A stretch of DNA of 32,403 nt from an uncultured Lachnospiraceae bacterium. Its GTDB lineage: Bacteria > Bacillota > Clostridia > Lachnospirales > Lachnospiraceae. The notes beneath the pieces are model-generated. The model did not search any database and was not told the DNA's origin. It saw only the letters and a list, made by a program, of their open reading frames with translations. The stretch covers positions 1 to 32,403 of the forward strand of contig CALAEX010000156.1 of the NCBI GenBank assembly GCA_937891165.1, read 5' to 3'. Below, piece after piece: positions 7,496 to 16,193 of the stretch; positions within the stretch are counted from its first letter, which is position 1, and each line of letters begins with the position of its first letter. A program made the position numbers and the translations under genes.

Positions 7496-7662
7496 ATTAT
7501 TTGGAAGAAGTAGTAATCATTACTTGACTTTATAAATATTTTATTTCTTCTTTATAGTATTATATATTGATATTTTTGGAAAAAAGGGTATATTATAGAA
7601 CGTATAACAATGAAAAAATAAATACTAGCAGTAAGAATGGATTCTGCATGAAAGGAAGGTAT

Positions 7663-10272
7663 ATGCTTCAGTTAAAAGACATTGTAAAACAGTATAAGAC
7701 AGGGGATACGAAGGTAGAGGCTTTAAAGGGAGTCAGTCTAACATTTCGTAACAGTGAGTTTGTGTCGATTTTAGGTCAATCTGGTTGTGGTAAGACAACA
7801 ATGTTAAATATCATTGGTGGGTTAGACCAGTATACAAGTGGTGATTTGATTATCAATGGCAAATCAACAAAGCAGTTTAAAGACAGGGATTGGGATGAGT
7901 ATCGAAATCATTCGATAGGTTTTGTATTCCAAAGTTATAATTTAATTCCACATCAAACGGTGCTTTCTAATGTAGAATTGGCATTGACATTGTCTGGTGT
8001 TTCTAAGGGCGAGCGAAGAAAGCGAGCAATTGAAGTGTTAGAAAAGGTAGGATTAGGTGACCAGCTTTATAAAAAGCCAAATCAGATGTCTGGTGGACAA
8101 ATGCAACGTGTAGCAATTGCAAGAGCTTTAATCAATAATCCAGATATTTTATTAGCAGATGAGCCAACAGGAGCACTTGATTCTGCAACAAGTGTACAGA
8201 TTATGGAGTTATTAAAGGATATTGCGAAAGACCGTTTGATTATTATGGTAACGCATAATCCAGAATTAGCAGAGCAGTATTCTTCTCGTATTATTCGTTT
8301 ATTAGATGGTAAAGTAGTAGATGATAGCAGACCATATCAAAAGGGAGAGGAAGATGTAGTAAAGACAGTAGAGAAGGGAAAGATGAAGTCGATGTCTTTT
8401 ACTACAGCGTTATCCTTAAGTATGAATAACTTAATGACGAAAAAAGGAAGAACCTTTATGACTGCTTTTGCAGGTAGTATTGGTATTATTGGTATTGCTT
8501 TAATCCTTTCTTTGTCAAGTGGTTTTCAAGCATATATTGATAAAGTACAAGAGGATACGTTGTCAACCTATCCGATTACATTGCAAGATGAAACAATGGA
8601 TATGAGTGCTATGATGGCTTCGATGTCTGGTGAAATAGAAGAAGAAGCAAAAGATTATGGTGATGATATTGTTCGTCCATTGATTGTGCAGACAGAAATG
8701 TATAATGCAATGGTAGCAGAAAAACAAGCAAATAATCTTGGGGAATTTCGCAAGTATTTAATGGACGAATCGAATGGATTTGACGAATTAACAAGTGCGA
8801 TTCAGTATGGTTATGATGCAAATTTAAAGATTTATGGTACAGATATCAATGGAGAAACATTACAAGTACATCCAAGTACCGTAATGTCCACTATGGGAAT
8901 GGATAGCATGATGGCAATGTATGATAATATGTCATCCATGAGCATGATGAGTGGAAGTAGCATGGACGCTTTTTGTGAACTTCTTGACAATCAAGAACTT
9001 TTAGATTCTCAGTATGAAGTTGTAGCAGGTAAATGGCCAGAAACAAAAGAAGAACTTGTTTTTGTGATTACAGAAAAGAATTTTGTGACAGATACAGCAT
9101 TGTTTACACTTGGTTTAAAAGACCAAAATCTGTTAAAGAATTTTGCAGAAGGAAAAGAAATTGAAGATGATGGTACAGTTTACACATATGACGAGTTATT
9201 AAATTTGACATATAAAGTAATTTTAAATACAGATTATTATAAATATAATGAAGAATTAGGTCATTGGGAAGATTTTAGTGAAAGTTCTGTTTATTTGGAA
9301 GAAATTTTAGAAGATGCCTTAGAATTAAAGGTAGTTGGTATTGTACGTCCAAAGCCGGACGCAGTAGCAACTTCGATTACTGGAACGGTTGCTTATACGA
9401 AGGAATTGACAGAGTATATTATTCGTGAGACAGCACAACAAGACATTATAAAAGAACAGCAAGCAGACCCAGAAATTGATGTATTAACAGGAAAACCTTT
9501 TGCGGATGGAGAAAAAGCAGAAGATGCACAAAGCAGTGCGTTTGATATGAGTACATTGACACCAGAGCAACAAGCTTATTTGGCAAATTTAAGTGAGCAA
9601 GAATTGCAAATGTTGATGGAACAATATGCAAAAAATGCAGTATCCACAGCAACTTATGAAGGGAATTTAGAATTATTTGGATTAGCAGATTTAGACCATC
9701 CAAGTTATATTAGTATTTACCCAATTGACTTTGCATCGAAAGATTTAATTGAGGAAAAGATTCAACAATATAATGAATCAATGAAAGAACAAGGAAAAGA
9801 AGCAAATCAAATTAAATATACGGATTATATTGGTATTATGATGTCTTCAATTAGTACAATTATCAATGTAATTACTTATGTATTGATTGCCTTTGTAGCA
9901 ATTTCTCTTGTGGTATCGTCTATTATGATTGGTATTATTACTTATATTTCTGTATTAGAGAGAACGAAGGAAATTGGTATTTTAAGAAGTATTGGTGCAT
10001 CCAAGAAAGATATTGCAAGAGTGTTTAATGCAGAAACTATGATTGTGGGATTGGTATCAGGATTACTTGGTGTTGGTGTGACTGTATTGTTAAATATTCC
10101 AATTAATATGGTTATTTACCATGTCTCTCAGATTCCAGATGTGTCAAAACTTCCACTTCTTGGAGGAACATTACTTGTATTGATTAGTGTAGGTTTAACT
10201 CTCATTGCAGGTCTGATTCCTTCTGGTGTAGCAGCAAAGAAAGACCCAGTAGAAGCATTAAGAAGTGAATAA
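7663..10272 (+). CDS. MacB-like ABC transporter, ATPase fused to FtsX-type permease
   Basis: The start at 7663 (MLQLKDIVKQYKTGDTKV) is chosen from the AAGGAAGG site just upstream and the family's usual beginning; the frame is open upstream to 7567. The product has 869 residues. The N-terminal 225 or so are an ABC ATPase: Walker A GQSGCGKTT, signature MSGGQMQRVAIARA, Walker B ILLADEPTGALD, H-loop VTHNPE. One membrane helix follows (TFMTAFAGSIGIIGIALIL), then an extracellular domain of about 420 residues, then three helices with the FtsX signature LERTKEIGILRSIGASKKDI. This topology belongs to type VII (MacB/LolCDE-like) mechanotransmission transporters, which move or sense envelope-active peptides and lipids rather than pumping across the membrane. 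The extracellular part includes methionine-rich stretches (MSSMSMMSGSSM). Substrate unknown; antimicrobial peptide resistance is possible. Confidence 0.9.
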   Translation: MLQLKDIVKQYKTGDTKVEALKGVSLTFRNSEFVSILGQSGCGKTTMLNIIGGLDQYTSGDLIINGKSTKQFKDRDWDEYRNHSIGFVFQSYNLIPHQTVLSNVELALTLSGVSKGERRKRAIEVLEKVGLGDQLYKKPNQMSGGQMQRVAIARALINNPDILLADEPTGALDSATSVQIMELLKDIAKDRLIIMVTHNPELAEQYSSRIIRLLDGKVVDDSRPYQKGEEDVVKTVEKGKMKSMSFTTALSLSMNNLMTKKGRTFMTAFAGSIGIIGIALILSLSSGFQAYIDKVQEDTLSTYPITLQDETMDMSAMMASMSGEIEEEAKDYGDDIVRPLIVQTEMYNAMVAEKQANNLGEFRKYLMDESNGFDELTSAIQYGYDANLKIYGTDINGETLQVHPSTVMSTMGMDSMMAMYDNMSSMSMMSGSSMDAFCELLDNQELLDSQYEVVAGKWPETKEELVFVITEKNFVTDTALFTLGLKDQNLLKNFAEGKEIEDDGTVYTYDELLNLTYKVILNTDYYKYNEELGHWEDFSESSVYLEEILEDALELKVVGIVRPKPDAVATSITGTVAYTKELTEYIIRETAQQDIIKEQQADPEIDVLTGKPFADGEKAEDAQSSAFDMSTLTPEQQAYLANLSEQELQMLMEQYAKNAVSTATYEGNLELFGLADLDHPSYISIYPIDFASKDLIEEKIQQYNESMKEQGKEANQIKYTDYIGIMMSSISTIINVITYVLIAFVAISLVVSSIMIGIITYISVLERTKEIGILRSIGASKKDIARVFNAETMIVGLVSGLLGVGVTVLLNIPINMVIYHVSQIPDVSKLPLLGGTLLVLISVGLTLIAGLIPSGVAAKKDPVEALRSE

Positions 10273-10289
10273 TAGGTCGGATGGAATTC

Positions 10290-10318
10290 TTGAAATTTAG
10301 CGAATTTTGTGGTACTAT
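10290..10318 (+). promoter_or_regulatory. Probable promoter of the PucR-type regulator gene
   Basis: TTGAAA (10290-10295), 17 bases, TACTAT (10313-10318). It lies in the 107-base gap between the transporter and the regulator gene. Confidence 0.5.
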
Positions 10319-10379
10319 ATAAGAAGATGTAGGCATAAAGAACGGTGTTTTTCATACAGAATGAGAGGTAGAGGGGTTT

Positions 10380-11465
10380 ATGATATCCAATCAAGTTTTG
10401 CAAAGTACAATAGAGGGCTTAAAAGGAATTACAAGGGTTGATATTTGTATTTTGGATACAGAAGGAAAGGTTCTTGCATCAACGATTGCAAATGCACAAG
10501 AATATGAACAGGCAGTACAGGCATTTGTGGACTCTCCAGCAGATAGTCAAGTAATGCAAGGATTTCAGTTTTTTAAAGTATTTGATGACCTTCAGTTAGA
10601 ATATGTACTGTTGGTAAAAGGTGATAGCGATGATGTCTATATGATTGGTAAGATTGCTACATTTCAAGTACAAAGTTTATTGACTGCTTATAAGGAACGC
10701 TATGATAAAGATAATTTTATTAAAAACTTATTATTAGATAATTTCTTATTGGTAGATATTTATAATCGTGCAAAGAAATTACACATTGATACAGATGTAA
10801 AACGGCTTGTTTATATTATTGAAACAAAGAATGAAAAAGATATGAGTGCCCTAGAAACAGTGCGTAGTTTATTTGCAGGGAAGCCAAAGGATTTTATTAC
10901 TGCTGTAGATGAAAAGAATATTATTCTTGTAAAAGAAGTAAAGCCAACCGATACATTAGAAGACTTAGACAGAGTAGCAAAAGTTATTTTGGATATGTTA
11001 AATACAGAAGCTATGACAAAAGTACATATTGCGTATGGTACGGTTGTCAATGAAATTAGAGATGTTTCTCGTTCTTACAAAGAAGCAAAAATGGCATTAG
11101 ATGTAGGAAAGATTTTTTATAGTGATAGAAATATTGTGGCATATTCTAATTTAGGTATTGGTCGTTTGATTTATCAGTTACCAATGTCCTTATGCAAAAT
11201 GTTCATCAAGGAAATTTTTAATGGGACTTCTTTAGAAGAATTCGATGAGGAAACGTTGTCTACGATTAATAAGTTTTTTGAGAATAATTTGAATGTATCA
11301 GAAACTTCTAGACAGCTCTATATTCATAGAAATACACTAGTATACCGTTTAGATAAAATACAAAAGGTAACAAATTTAGACCTTCGTGTCTTCGAAGATG
11401 CGATTACATTTAAAATTGCACTTATGGTAGTAAAATATATGACATACATGGAAAATATTGAATAG
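10380..11465 (+). CDS. PucR/CdaR-family transcriptional regulator
   Basis: 361 residues. The C-terminus carries the PucR-type helix-turn-helix: FFENNLNVSETSRQLYIHRN, then TLVYRLDKIQKVTNLDLR and FEDAITFKIAL. The central part (YKEAKMALDVGK, YGTVVNEIRDVSRSY) is the GGDEF-like linker region seen in CdaR/PucR regulators. The N-terminal 130 or so residues (VDICILDTEGKVLASTI) resemble a small-ligand sensor. Family members usually activate genes for sugar-acid, purine or amino acid use, but no such operon is adjacent: ftsE follows after 289 bases. The start has a GAGGTAGAGGGG site upstream. The stretch to ftsE holds an intergenic repeat and no gene. Confidence 0.87.
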   Translation: MISNQVLQSTIEGLKGITRVDICILDTEGKVLASTIANAQEYEQAVQAFVDSPADSQVMQGFQFFKVFDDLQLEYVLLVKGDSDDVYMIGKIATFQVQSLLTAYKERYDKDNFIKNLLLDNFLLVDIYNRAKKLHIDTDVKRLVYIIETKNEKDMSALETVRSLFAGKPKDFITAVDEKNIILVKEVKPTDTLEDLDRVAKVILDMLNTEAMTKVHIAYGTVVNEIRDVSRSYKEAKMALDVGKIFYSDRNIVAYSNLGIGRLIYQLPMSLCKMFIKEIFNGTSLEEFDEETLSTINKFFENNLNVSETSRQLYIHRNTLVYRLDKIQKVTNLDLRVFEDAITFKIALMVVKYMTYMENIE

Positions 11466-11514
11466 TGTGTTATTTTTAAAGAGGATGTTGTAAAATAGAA
11501 GTGTTATAGTTGAA

Positions 11515-11648
11515 AGTCTTGTTTTCTTTGATATCTGGCAAGGACCGTTTAGAAACGGCAGTCCTTGGCGAGGTTTTTTCGAGCCTAGTACTGTTCCGTT
11601 TCGCTACGAGCGCAAGCGTGTCCTAAAAGATATCAAAAAAACAAGATT
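11515..11648. repeat. Intergenic terminal-inverted-repeat element, copy 1 (about 134 bp)
   Basis: The ends are imperfect inverted repeats of about 20 bases (left 11515-11536, ending TTTGATATCT; right 11628-11648, beginning AGATATCAAA). Inside is a strong hairpin, AAGGAC (11540-11545) with GTCCTT (11561-11566), capped by CCGTTT/AAACGG. The right inner part (CTGTTCCGTTTCG, GAGCGCAAGCGTGTCCT) is shared with the copy at 18701. The shorter copy lacks about 45 bases of the centre. No open reading frame is inside, so it looks like a non-coding palindromic or MITE-like element. The T-rich right flank could let it act as terminator for the regulator gene. Confidence 0.75.
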
Positions 11649-11754
11649 TTTATTTATTTTGCAATATCCCCTTGTTATTTTGTAACATTATTGACACAGA
11701 TATCTTTTATACTGCGTTTTGTTAAGAGTAGTGTTTTTTAGATAAGGAGAGTTT

Positions 11755-12495
11755 ATGACAGCAGATTTTGATATTAATAGAGAAATGAGCAGAATAGAAG
11801 CTCCTGTCATTTCTTTTGAAAATGTTTCGAAGGAGTATCAAAAAGGAATTGCGGCAATTGAAAATGTCAATATTCGTATTTACAAAGGAGAGTTTGTATT
11901 TATTGTAGGAAATAGTGGTTCAGGAAAATCTACATTAATACGATTAATGTTAAAAGAAATTCTTCCATCCAAAGGAAAAGTATTTGTGGCAGGAAGAGAA
12001 ATTGGTCGTTTGCGTAGACATCAAGTAGGAAAGTATCGTCGTAGTATTGGTGTTGTATTTCAAGATTTCCGTTTATTAAAGGATAGAAATGTATACGAAA
12101 ATGTAGCATTTGCTCAGAGAGTGGTAGAAACCCCAGAGCGTCATATCAAACGGCAAGTTCCAAAGATGCTGTCATTAGTTGGCTTATTGGATAAAACGAA
12201 AGCATATCCATCGGAATTATCTGGTGGACAACAGCAACGAGTAGCGCTTGCTCGTGCTTTAGTAAATAATCCAGTGATTCTTCTAGCAGATGAGCCAACA
12301 GGAAATTTAGATCCCCAAAATTCATGGGAAATTATGAGTTTGTTAGATGATATTAACAAAAGAGGAACAACCATTGTTGTTGTAACACATAATCAAGAGA
12401 TTGTAGATAAAATGCAGAAACGTGTCATTACTCTAAAGAATGGCAGAGTCATTAGTGACGAAGAAAAGGGTAGGTATCTTTATGGGAAAAATTAG
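11755..12495 (+). CDS. ftsE: Cell division ATP-binding protein FtsE
   Basis: 246 residues, about 15 longer than typical FtsE because of an N-terminal extension (MTADFDINREMSRIEAPV). All ABC motifs are present: Walker A GNSGSGKST, signature LSGGQQQRVALARA, Walker B VILLADEPTGNLDP, H-loop VTHNQE. FtsE with FtsX forms a membrane complex that uses ATP to switch on peptidoglycan hydrolases at division or elongation sites. The start is supported by AAGGAG upstream. The 3' end overlaps ftsX by 14 bases, so the two are translationally coupled, and the hydrolase they probably control is the gene after ftsX. Confidence 0.96.
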   Translation: MTADFDINREMSRIEAPVISFENVSKEYQKGIAAIENVNIRIYKGEFVFIVGNSGSGKSTLIRLMLKEILPSKGKVFVAGREIGRLRRHQVGKYRRSIGVVFQDFRLLKDRNVYENVAFAQRVVETPERHIKRQVPKMLSLVGLLDKTKAYPSELSGGQQQRVALARALVNNPVILLADEPTGNLDPQNSWEIMSLLDDINKRGTTIVVVTHNQEIVDKMQKRVITLKNGRVISDEEKGRYLYGKN

Positions 12496-13402
12496 AACAT
12501 TAAGTTACTGTCTCAAACAAGGATTTCGTGGAGCATGGAAAAATCGTATTTATTCATTAGCTTCTGCAGGTACGATTACAGCGTGTTTATTATTGCTTGG
12601 TGTATTTTACTTTGTAATAGCAAATTTTAATTATATGGTAGAATCTGCGGAGTCTATTGTAGGTATTACGGTATTTTTTGAGGATGGGACAACAGAAGAG
12701 AGAATTTTAGAAATTAAAGAGACTTTAAGACAACGTATGGAAGTGGCAGATATTGTTTACATATCAGCAGAAGAAGCGTGGGAGACTTATAAGAGCAAAA
12801 GTTTGACCGAAGAATTAGCAGCTACGTTTGGTTCGGACAATCCCTTGGCGGATTCAGCATCATTAGAAGTACATTTAAGTGATGTTACGATGCAAGAAGT
12901 ATTAGTGCGTTATGCACAATCGTTAAAAGATGTGCGTCAAGTAAATCATTCTAAATCAGTTGCAGATAGTTTTGCAGGAATACAGACTCTTATTTGGGTA
13001 ATTTCGATAGGTTTAATTGCAATTTTAGTTGCGGTTGCTGTATTTTTAATTCGAACAACCATTTCTACAGGTATCAATGTAAGACGAGAAGAAATTTCGA
13101 TTATGAGTATTATTGGTGCAACAGACTTTTTTATTCAAGCACCATTTGTTGTAGAAGGAGTATTGATTGCATTATTAGGTTCTATTTTGCCAATTGGAAT
13201 TTTATACTTTGTATATGGAGAAGTAATTGAAACATTGAAAGAGCAGTTTTCATCCATTTTTCAATCACTACGTTTTTTAGAAAGAAATGAAATTATGAGA
13301 GATTTTATTCCAATGGCTTTACTTTTTAGTCTTTTGCTTGGCTTTATTGCAAGTCATTTAACGGCAAAACGACAAATTAGGAAAATTGAATTAGAGCGTT
13401 AG
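12482..13402 (+). CDS. ftsX: Cell division protein FtsX
   Basis: 306 residues from the ATG at 12482 inside the end of ftsE (preceded by GGGTAGG). A short cytoplasmic start (LSYCLKQGFRGAWKNRIYS) leads to helix one (ITACLLLLGVFYFVIANF). An extracellular loop of about 120 residues contains VGITVFFEDGTTEE, a typical FtsX opening of the loop that contacts the hydrolase. Three more helices follow, with the FtsX-family motif VRREEISIMSIIGATDFFI between them. The length and order fit Gram-positive FtsX. It transmits the FtsE ATPase cycle across the membrane to the wall hydrolase encoded 13 bases downstream. Confidence 0.95.
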   Translation: MGKIRTLSYCLKQGFRGAWKNRIYSLASAGTITACLLLLGVFYFVIANFNYMVESAESIVGITVFFEDGTTEERILEIKETLRQRMEVADIVYISAEEAWETYKSKSLTEELAATFGSDNPLADSASLEVHLSDVTMQEVLVRYAQSLKDVRQVNHSKSVADSFAGIQTLIWVISIGLIAILVAVAVFLIRTTISTGINVRREEISIMSIIGATDFFIQAPFVVEGVLIALLGSILPIGILYFVYGEVIETLKEQFSSIFQSLRFLERNEIMRDFIPMALLFSLLLGFIASHLTAKRQIRKIELER

Positions 13403-13415
13403 AAAGGAAAAATAC

Positions 13416-14711
13416 ATGAGAAAGAAATGGCACAAGATATTGCCAGTGATTCTTGCATTTTCTTTATTGGTAGGAGTTTTACCAATTAGTACAAAGGAAG
13501 GTTTTTTTGCTTTGGCAGGAGAATCTTATCAAGATGAAATTGATGCGGCCAAAAAGAAAAAACAAGAATTAGAACAGGCACAAAAAGAATTAGAAAAAAA
13601 GCTTTCTGAATTAAAAGCAAAGAAAGAAGATATGGATGCTTATGTAAAAAGTCTAGATGATAAAATGATGGAATTATTAGATGATATTGAAATTTTGGAA
13701 GCAGATTTAGCAGAGTGTGAGCAAAAGTTAGAAGAAACAAAAATTGCTTTAGAGGAAGCAAAACAAAAAGAAGCAGAGCAATATGAGATTATGAAAGAAC
13801 GAATCCAATATATGTATGAGAATCCAGATACAGAGTTTTTAGATGTATTATTAGGTTCTGGTAGTTTAACCGATATGTTTAATCAATTGGAGTATCAAAA
13901 GCAAATTACGGAATATGATAATACATTATTGGAGCGTTACAATGAAACAAAATTGCAAATTATGAATACGGAATTACTTTTGGAAGCACAGTTAGAAGAA
14001 TTAGAAACGATTAAGTTGACAAGAGAAACCGAATTGGCAGCAGTAGAAGAATTATCTGTAGCAAAAGGGCAAGAACTTGCGGTTATGGCAGAAGAAATTG
14101 GTGCAGATGAGGAAATGTTATTTTACTATTGGGATGAAATTACAGAGGAAAGTGCTAATATTGAAGAGTTGGAGCGTTTAGAAGCAGAGCGTATTGCCGA
14201 AGAAGAACGAAAGAGAAAAGAAGAAGAAGAACGTCTTCGTAGGGAAGAAGAAGAACGAAAAAGAAAAGCGGAAGAAGAACGAAAGAAGAAAGAATCATTA
14301 GCTAAAAGTACCAATATCAACAATATGCTTTGGCCAGTGCCAGCTAGTGGCAGAGTCACTTCGTACTTTGGGTATCGAAATGCACCAACTGCTGGAGCAT
14401 CTACTTATCATCGAGGCATTGATATTGGAGCACCAACAGGTACATTAGCAGTTTCTGTATTAGCAGGTACAGTGATTGCTTCTACATATAATTCTAGTTC
14501 AGGATATTATGTAAAAGTAGACCATGGAAATGGAGTTGTATCTAGTTATTTACACGCTTCTAAATTGCTTGTTTCGGTGGGAGATTATGTACAGCGTGGA
14601 GAAGCGGTAATTAAAATAGGTTCTACTGGAGTTTCGACAGGACCACACTTACATTTTGGTTTGTTTATCAATGGAGTAGCTGTAGACCCATTGGATTATA
14701 TTAGTTATTAA
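13416..14711 (+). CDS. FtsEX-associated peptidoglycan hydrolase: coiled coil plus M23 (LytM) endopeptidase
   Basis: 431 residues. A signal peptide (WHKILPVILAFSLLVGVLPI) is followed by a long coiled coil (about 35-290) rich in E, K, Q and L, with an RKRKEEEERLRREEEER-type stretch near its end. The C-terminal 120 residues are an M23 metallopeptidase with intact zinc ligands: H332 and D336 in HRGIDIG, H411 and H413 in GPHLHFG. The architecture matches EnvC and the coiled-coil partners of FtsEX (CwlO, PcsB), but here the catalytic domain is M23 and looks active, unlike E. coli EnvC, whose LytM domain is degenerate and acts only as an activator. Its place directly after ftsX indicates that FtsEX gates its activity. 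Expected to cut peptide cross-bridges outside the membrane. Confidence 0.93.
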   Translation: MRKKWHKILPVILAFSLLVGVLPISTKEGFFALAGESYQDEIDAAKKKKQELEQAQKELEKKLSELKAKKEDMDAYVKSLDDKMMELLDDIEILEADLAECEQKLEETKIALEEAKQKEAEQYEIMKERIQYMYENPDTEFLDVLLGSGSLTDMFNQLEYQKQITEYDNTLLERYNETKLQIMNTELLLEAQLEELETIKLTRETELAAVEELSVAKGQELAVMAEEIGADEEMLFYYWDEITEESANIEELERLEAERIAEEERKRKEEEERLRREEEERKRKAEEERKKKESLAKSTNINNMLWPVPASGRVTSYFGYRNAPTAGASTYHRGIDIGAPTGTLAVSVLAGTVIASTYNSSSGYYVKVDHGNGVVSSYLHASKLLVSVGDYVQRGEAVIKIGSTGVSTGPHLHFGLFINGVAVDPLDYISY

Positions 14712-14739
14712 ATTTACATAGCAAATAAGGAGGGTAATA

Positions 14740-16032
14740 ATGAAAAAATATAGTAGAATATTAAGTTTATTTCTAGTTGTTTCTATGTTGTTTGGATTTA
14801 CGGGTTGTGCTTCTTTAGTAAAACTTCCAAAAACAACAGAAAATGATACGAAAATTTCATCTACAGAGTCGGGAAAGAAGGATTCGATTACTTCTAATAA
14901 GAGTACAAAAGATTCTGAACAGGAGCAAGCTACTGTAGAAGAAGAACCATTGATGTCGGAGCTTTTTACTGGAAAGTTAGAGTTATTGGAGTACTTAATT
15001 GAATTATATTATATGAATGAGGTTTCTACAGAAGAACTGCAAACAGGTGTATATAAAGGGTTATTGCAAGGATTAGGTGACCCATATTCTTGTTATTATA
15101 CTGCGGAAGAATATAATGATATGATGGAATCAGCAACAGGGGTATATTGTGGTATTGGTGCAGTTGTTCAACAAAATGTAAAAACTATGTTAATTACGAT
15201 TGTAAAACCTTATGTGGATGGTCCAGCATATAAGGCGGGTATGCTTCCAGGAGATGTCATTTATATGGTAGATGGTGTAGACGTCTCTGGAATGGATATC
15301 AATTCTGTAGTCGCTATGATGAAAGGTGAAGCAGGAACTGTAGTAAAGGTGACAGTAGTTCGTGAAGGAGTTACGGAGCCTGTAGAATTAACTATTATAA
15401 GAGATGTGATTGAAATAGAAACCATTGAACATGAAATGTTAAAAGATAATATTGGCTTAATTTCAATTTCTGAGTTTGATGAAGTGACTGTTCAGCAATT
15501 TAAGGATGCTGTGGAAGAATTAGAAAAAGATGGAATGAAAGGCTTGATTATTGATTTACGTGATAATCCAGGTGGTTTATTAACTGCCGTAGTAGATATG
15601 TTAGATTATATCCTTCCAAAGGGCTTGATTGTTTATACGGAAGATAAGTATGGAAATAAAGAAGAATATGCAGGTAAGGATAACCATGAAGTGACATTGC
15701 CAATTGTAGTTATGATAAATGGAAATAGTGCAAGTGCGTCTGAAATTTTTGCAGCAGCAATTCAAGATTATAAAGTAGGTACATTAGTAGGTACTACAAG
15801 TTTTGGAAAAGGTATTGTACAGTCTATTTTTCCATTGACAGATGGTACAGCAGTAAAATTGACAGTATCTAGATATTTTACACCAAATGGTGTTTGTATT
15901 CATGACATAGGAGTAACACCAGATGTAGAAGTAGACTTAGCAGAAGAATTAAAACAAAAAGTAGTGATTGAACATGAGGAAGATAATCAATTAGCAACAG
16001 CGATTCAAGTATTAATGGAGAAGATACAATAA
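14740..16032 (+). CDS. S41-family C-terminal processing peptidase (CtpA/CtpB-like lipoprotein)
   Basis: 430 residues. The N-terminus is a lipoprotein signal with lipobox FGFTGC, followed by a Ser/Thr/Lys-rich spacer. A PDZ domain follows (GIGAVVQQ, AYKAGMLPGDVIYMVDG). The S41 catalytic domain has the Ser-Lys dyad: S332 in NSASASEIFAAA and K357 in SFGKGIVQS, 25 residues apart as in other C-terminal processing proteases. Such enzymes trim the C-termini of envelope proteins, including cell-wall hydrolases and, in spore formers, signalling proteins. It follows the M23 hydrolase gene by 28 bases with an AAGGAGGG site and so probably belongs to the ftsEX operon, where it may process the hydrolase (inference). 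Confidence 0.93.
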   Translation: MKKYSRILSLFLVVSMLFGFTGCASLVKLPKTTENDTKISSTESGKKDSITSNKSTKDSEQEQATVEEEPLMSELFTGKLELLEYLIELYYMNEVSTEELQTGVYKGLLQGLGDPYSCYYTAEEYNDMMESATGVYCGIGAVVQQNVKTMLITIVKPYVDGPAYKAGMLPGDVIYMVDGVDVSGMDINSVVAMMKGEAGTVVKVTVVREGVTEPVELTIIRDVIEIETIEHEMLKDNIGLISISEFDEVTVQQFKDAVEELEKDGMKGLIIDLRDNPGGLLTAVVDMLDYILPKGLIVYTEDKYGNKEEYAGKDNHEVTLPIVVMINGNSASASEIFAAAIQDYKVGTLVGTTSFGKGIVQSIFPLTDGTAVKLTVSRYFTPNGVCIHDIGVTPDVEVDLAEELKQKVVIEHEEDNQLATAIQVLMEKIQ

Positions 16033-16052
16033 GGAAAGTTTTAATGAAAAAC

Positions 16053-16144
16053 TTGTATTCATAACTTGATTGTGGTAATATATCAAACAAAATAGTAACA
16101 GTTGAGCTATATGATATAAATTTCAAATATGGAACAACTGTTAC
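16053..16144 (+). promoter_or_regulatory. Possible promoter and leader inverted repeat upstream of hom
   Basis: TTGTAT (16053-16058), 17 bases, TAATAT (16076-16081) is a plausible promoter. Downstream, GTAACAGTTG (16095-16104) is mirrored exactly by CAACTGTTAC (16135-16144) across 30 bases. The arms could form a leader stem or bind a regulator. No known riboswitch or T-box signature is visible. Confidence 0.4.
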
Positions 16145-16193
16145 AAAAAATACAGCAGATAGGTACTGAAAAAGTACAAAGCAAGGAGGATTT

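Noticed and set aside
11691..11713. TTGACA with TATACT upstream of ftsE
   Set aside because: The spacing is only 11 bases, too short for a normal promoter. Each box may belong to something else, so no promoter is called.
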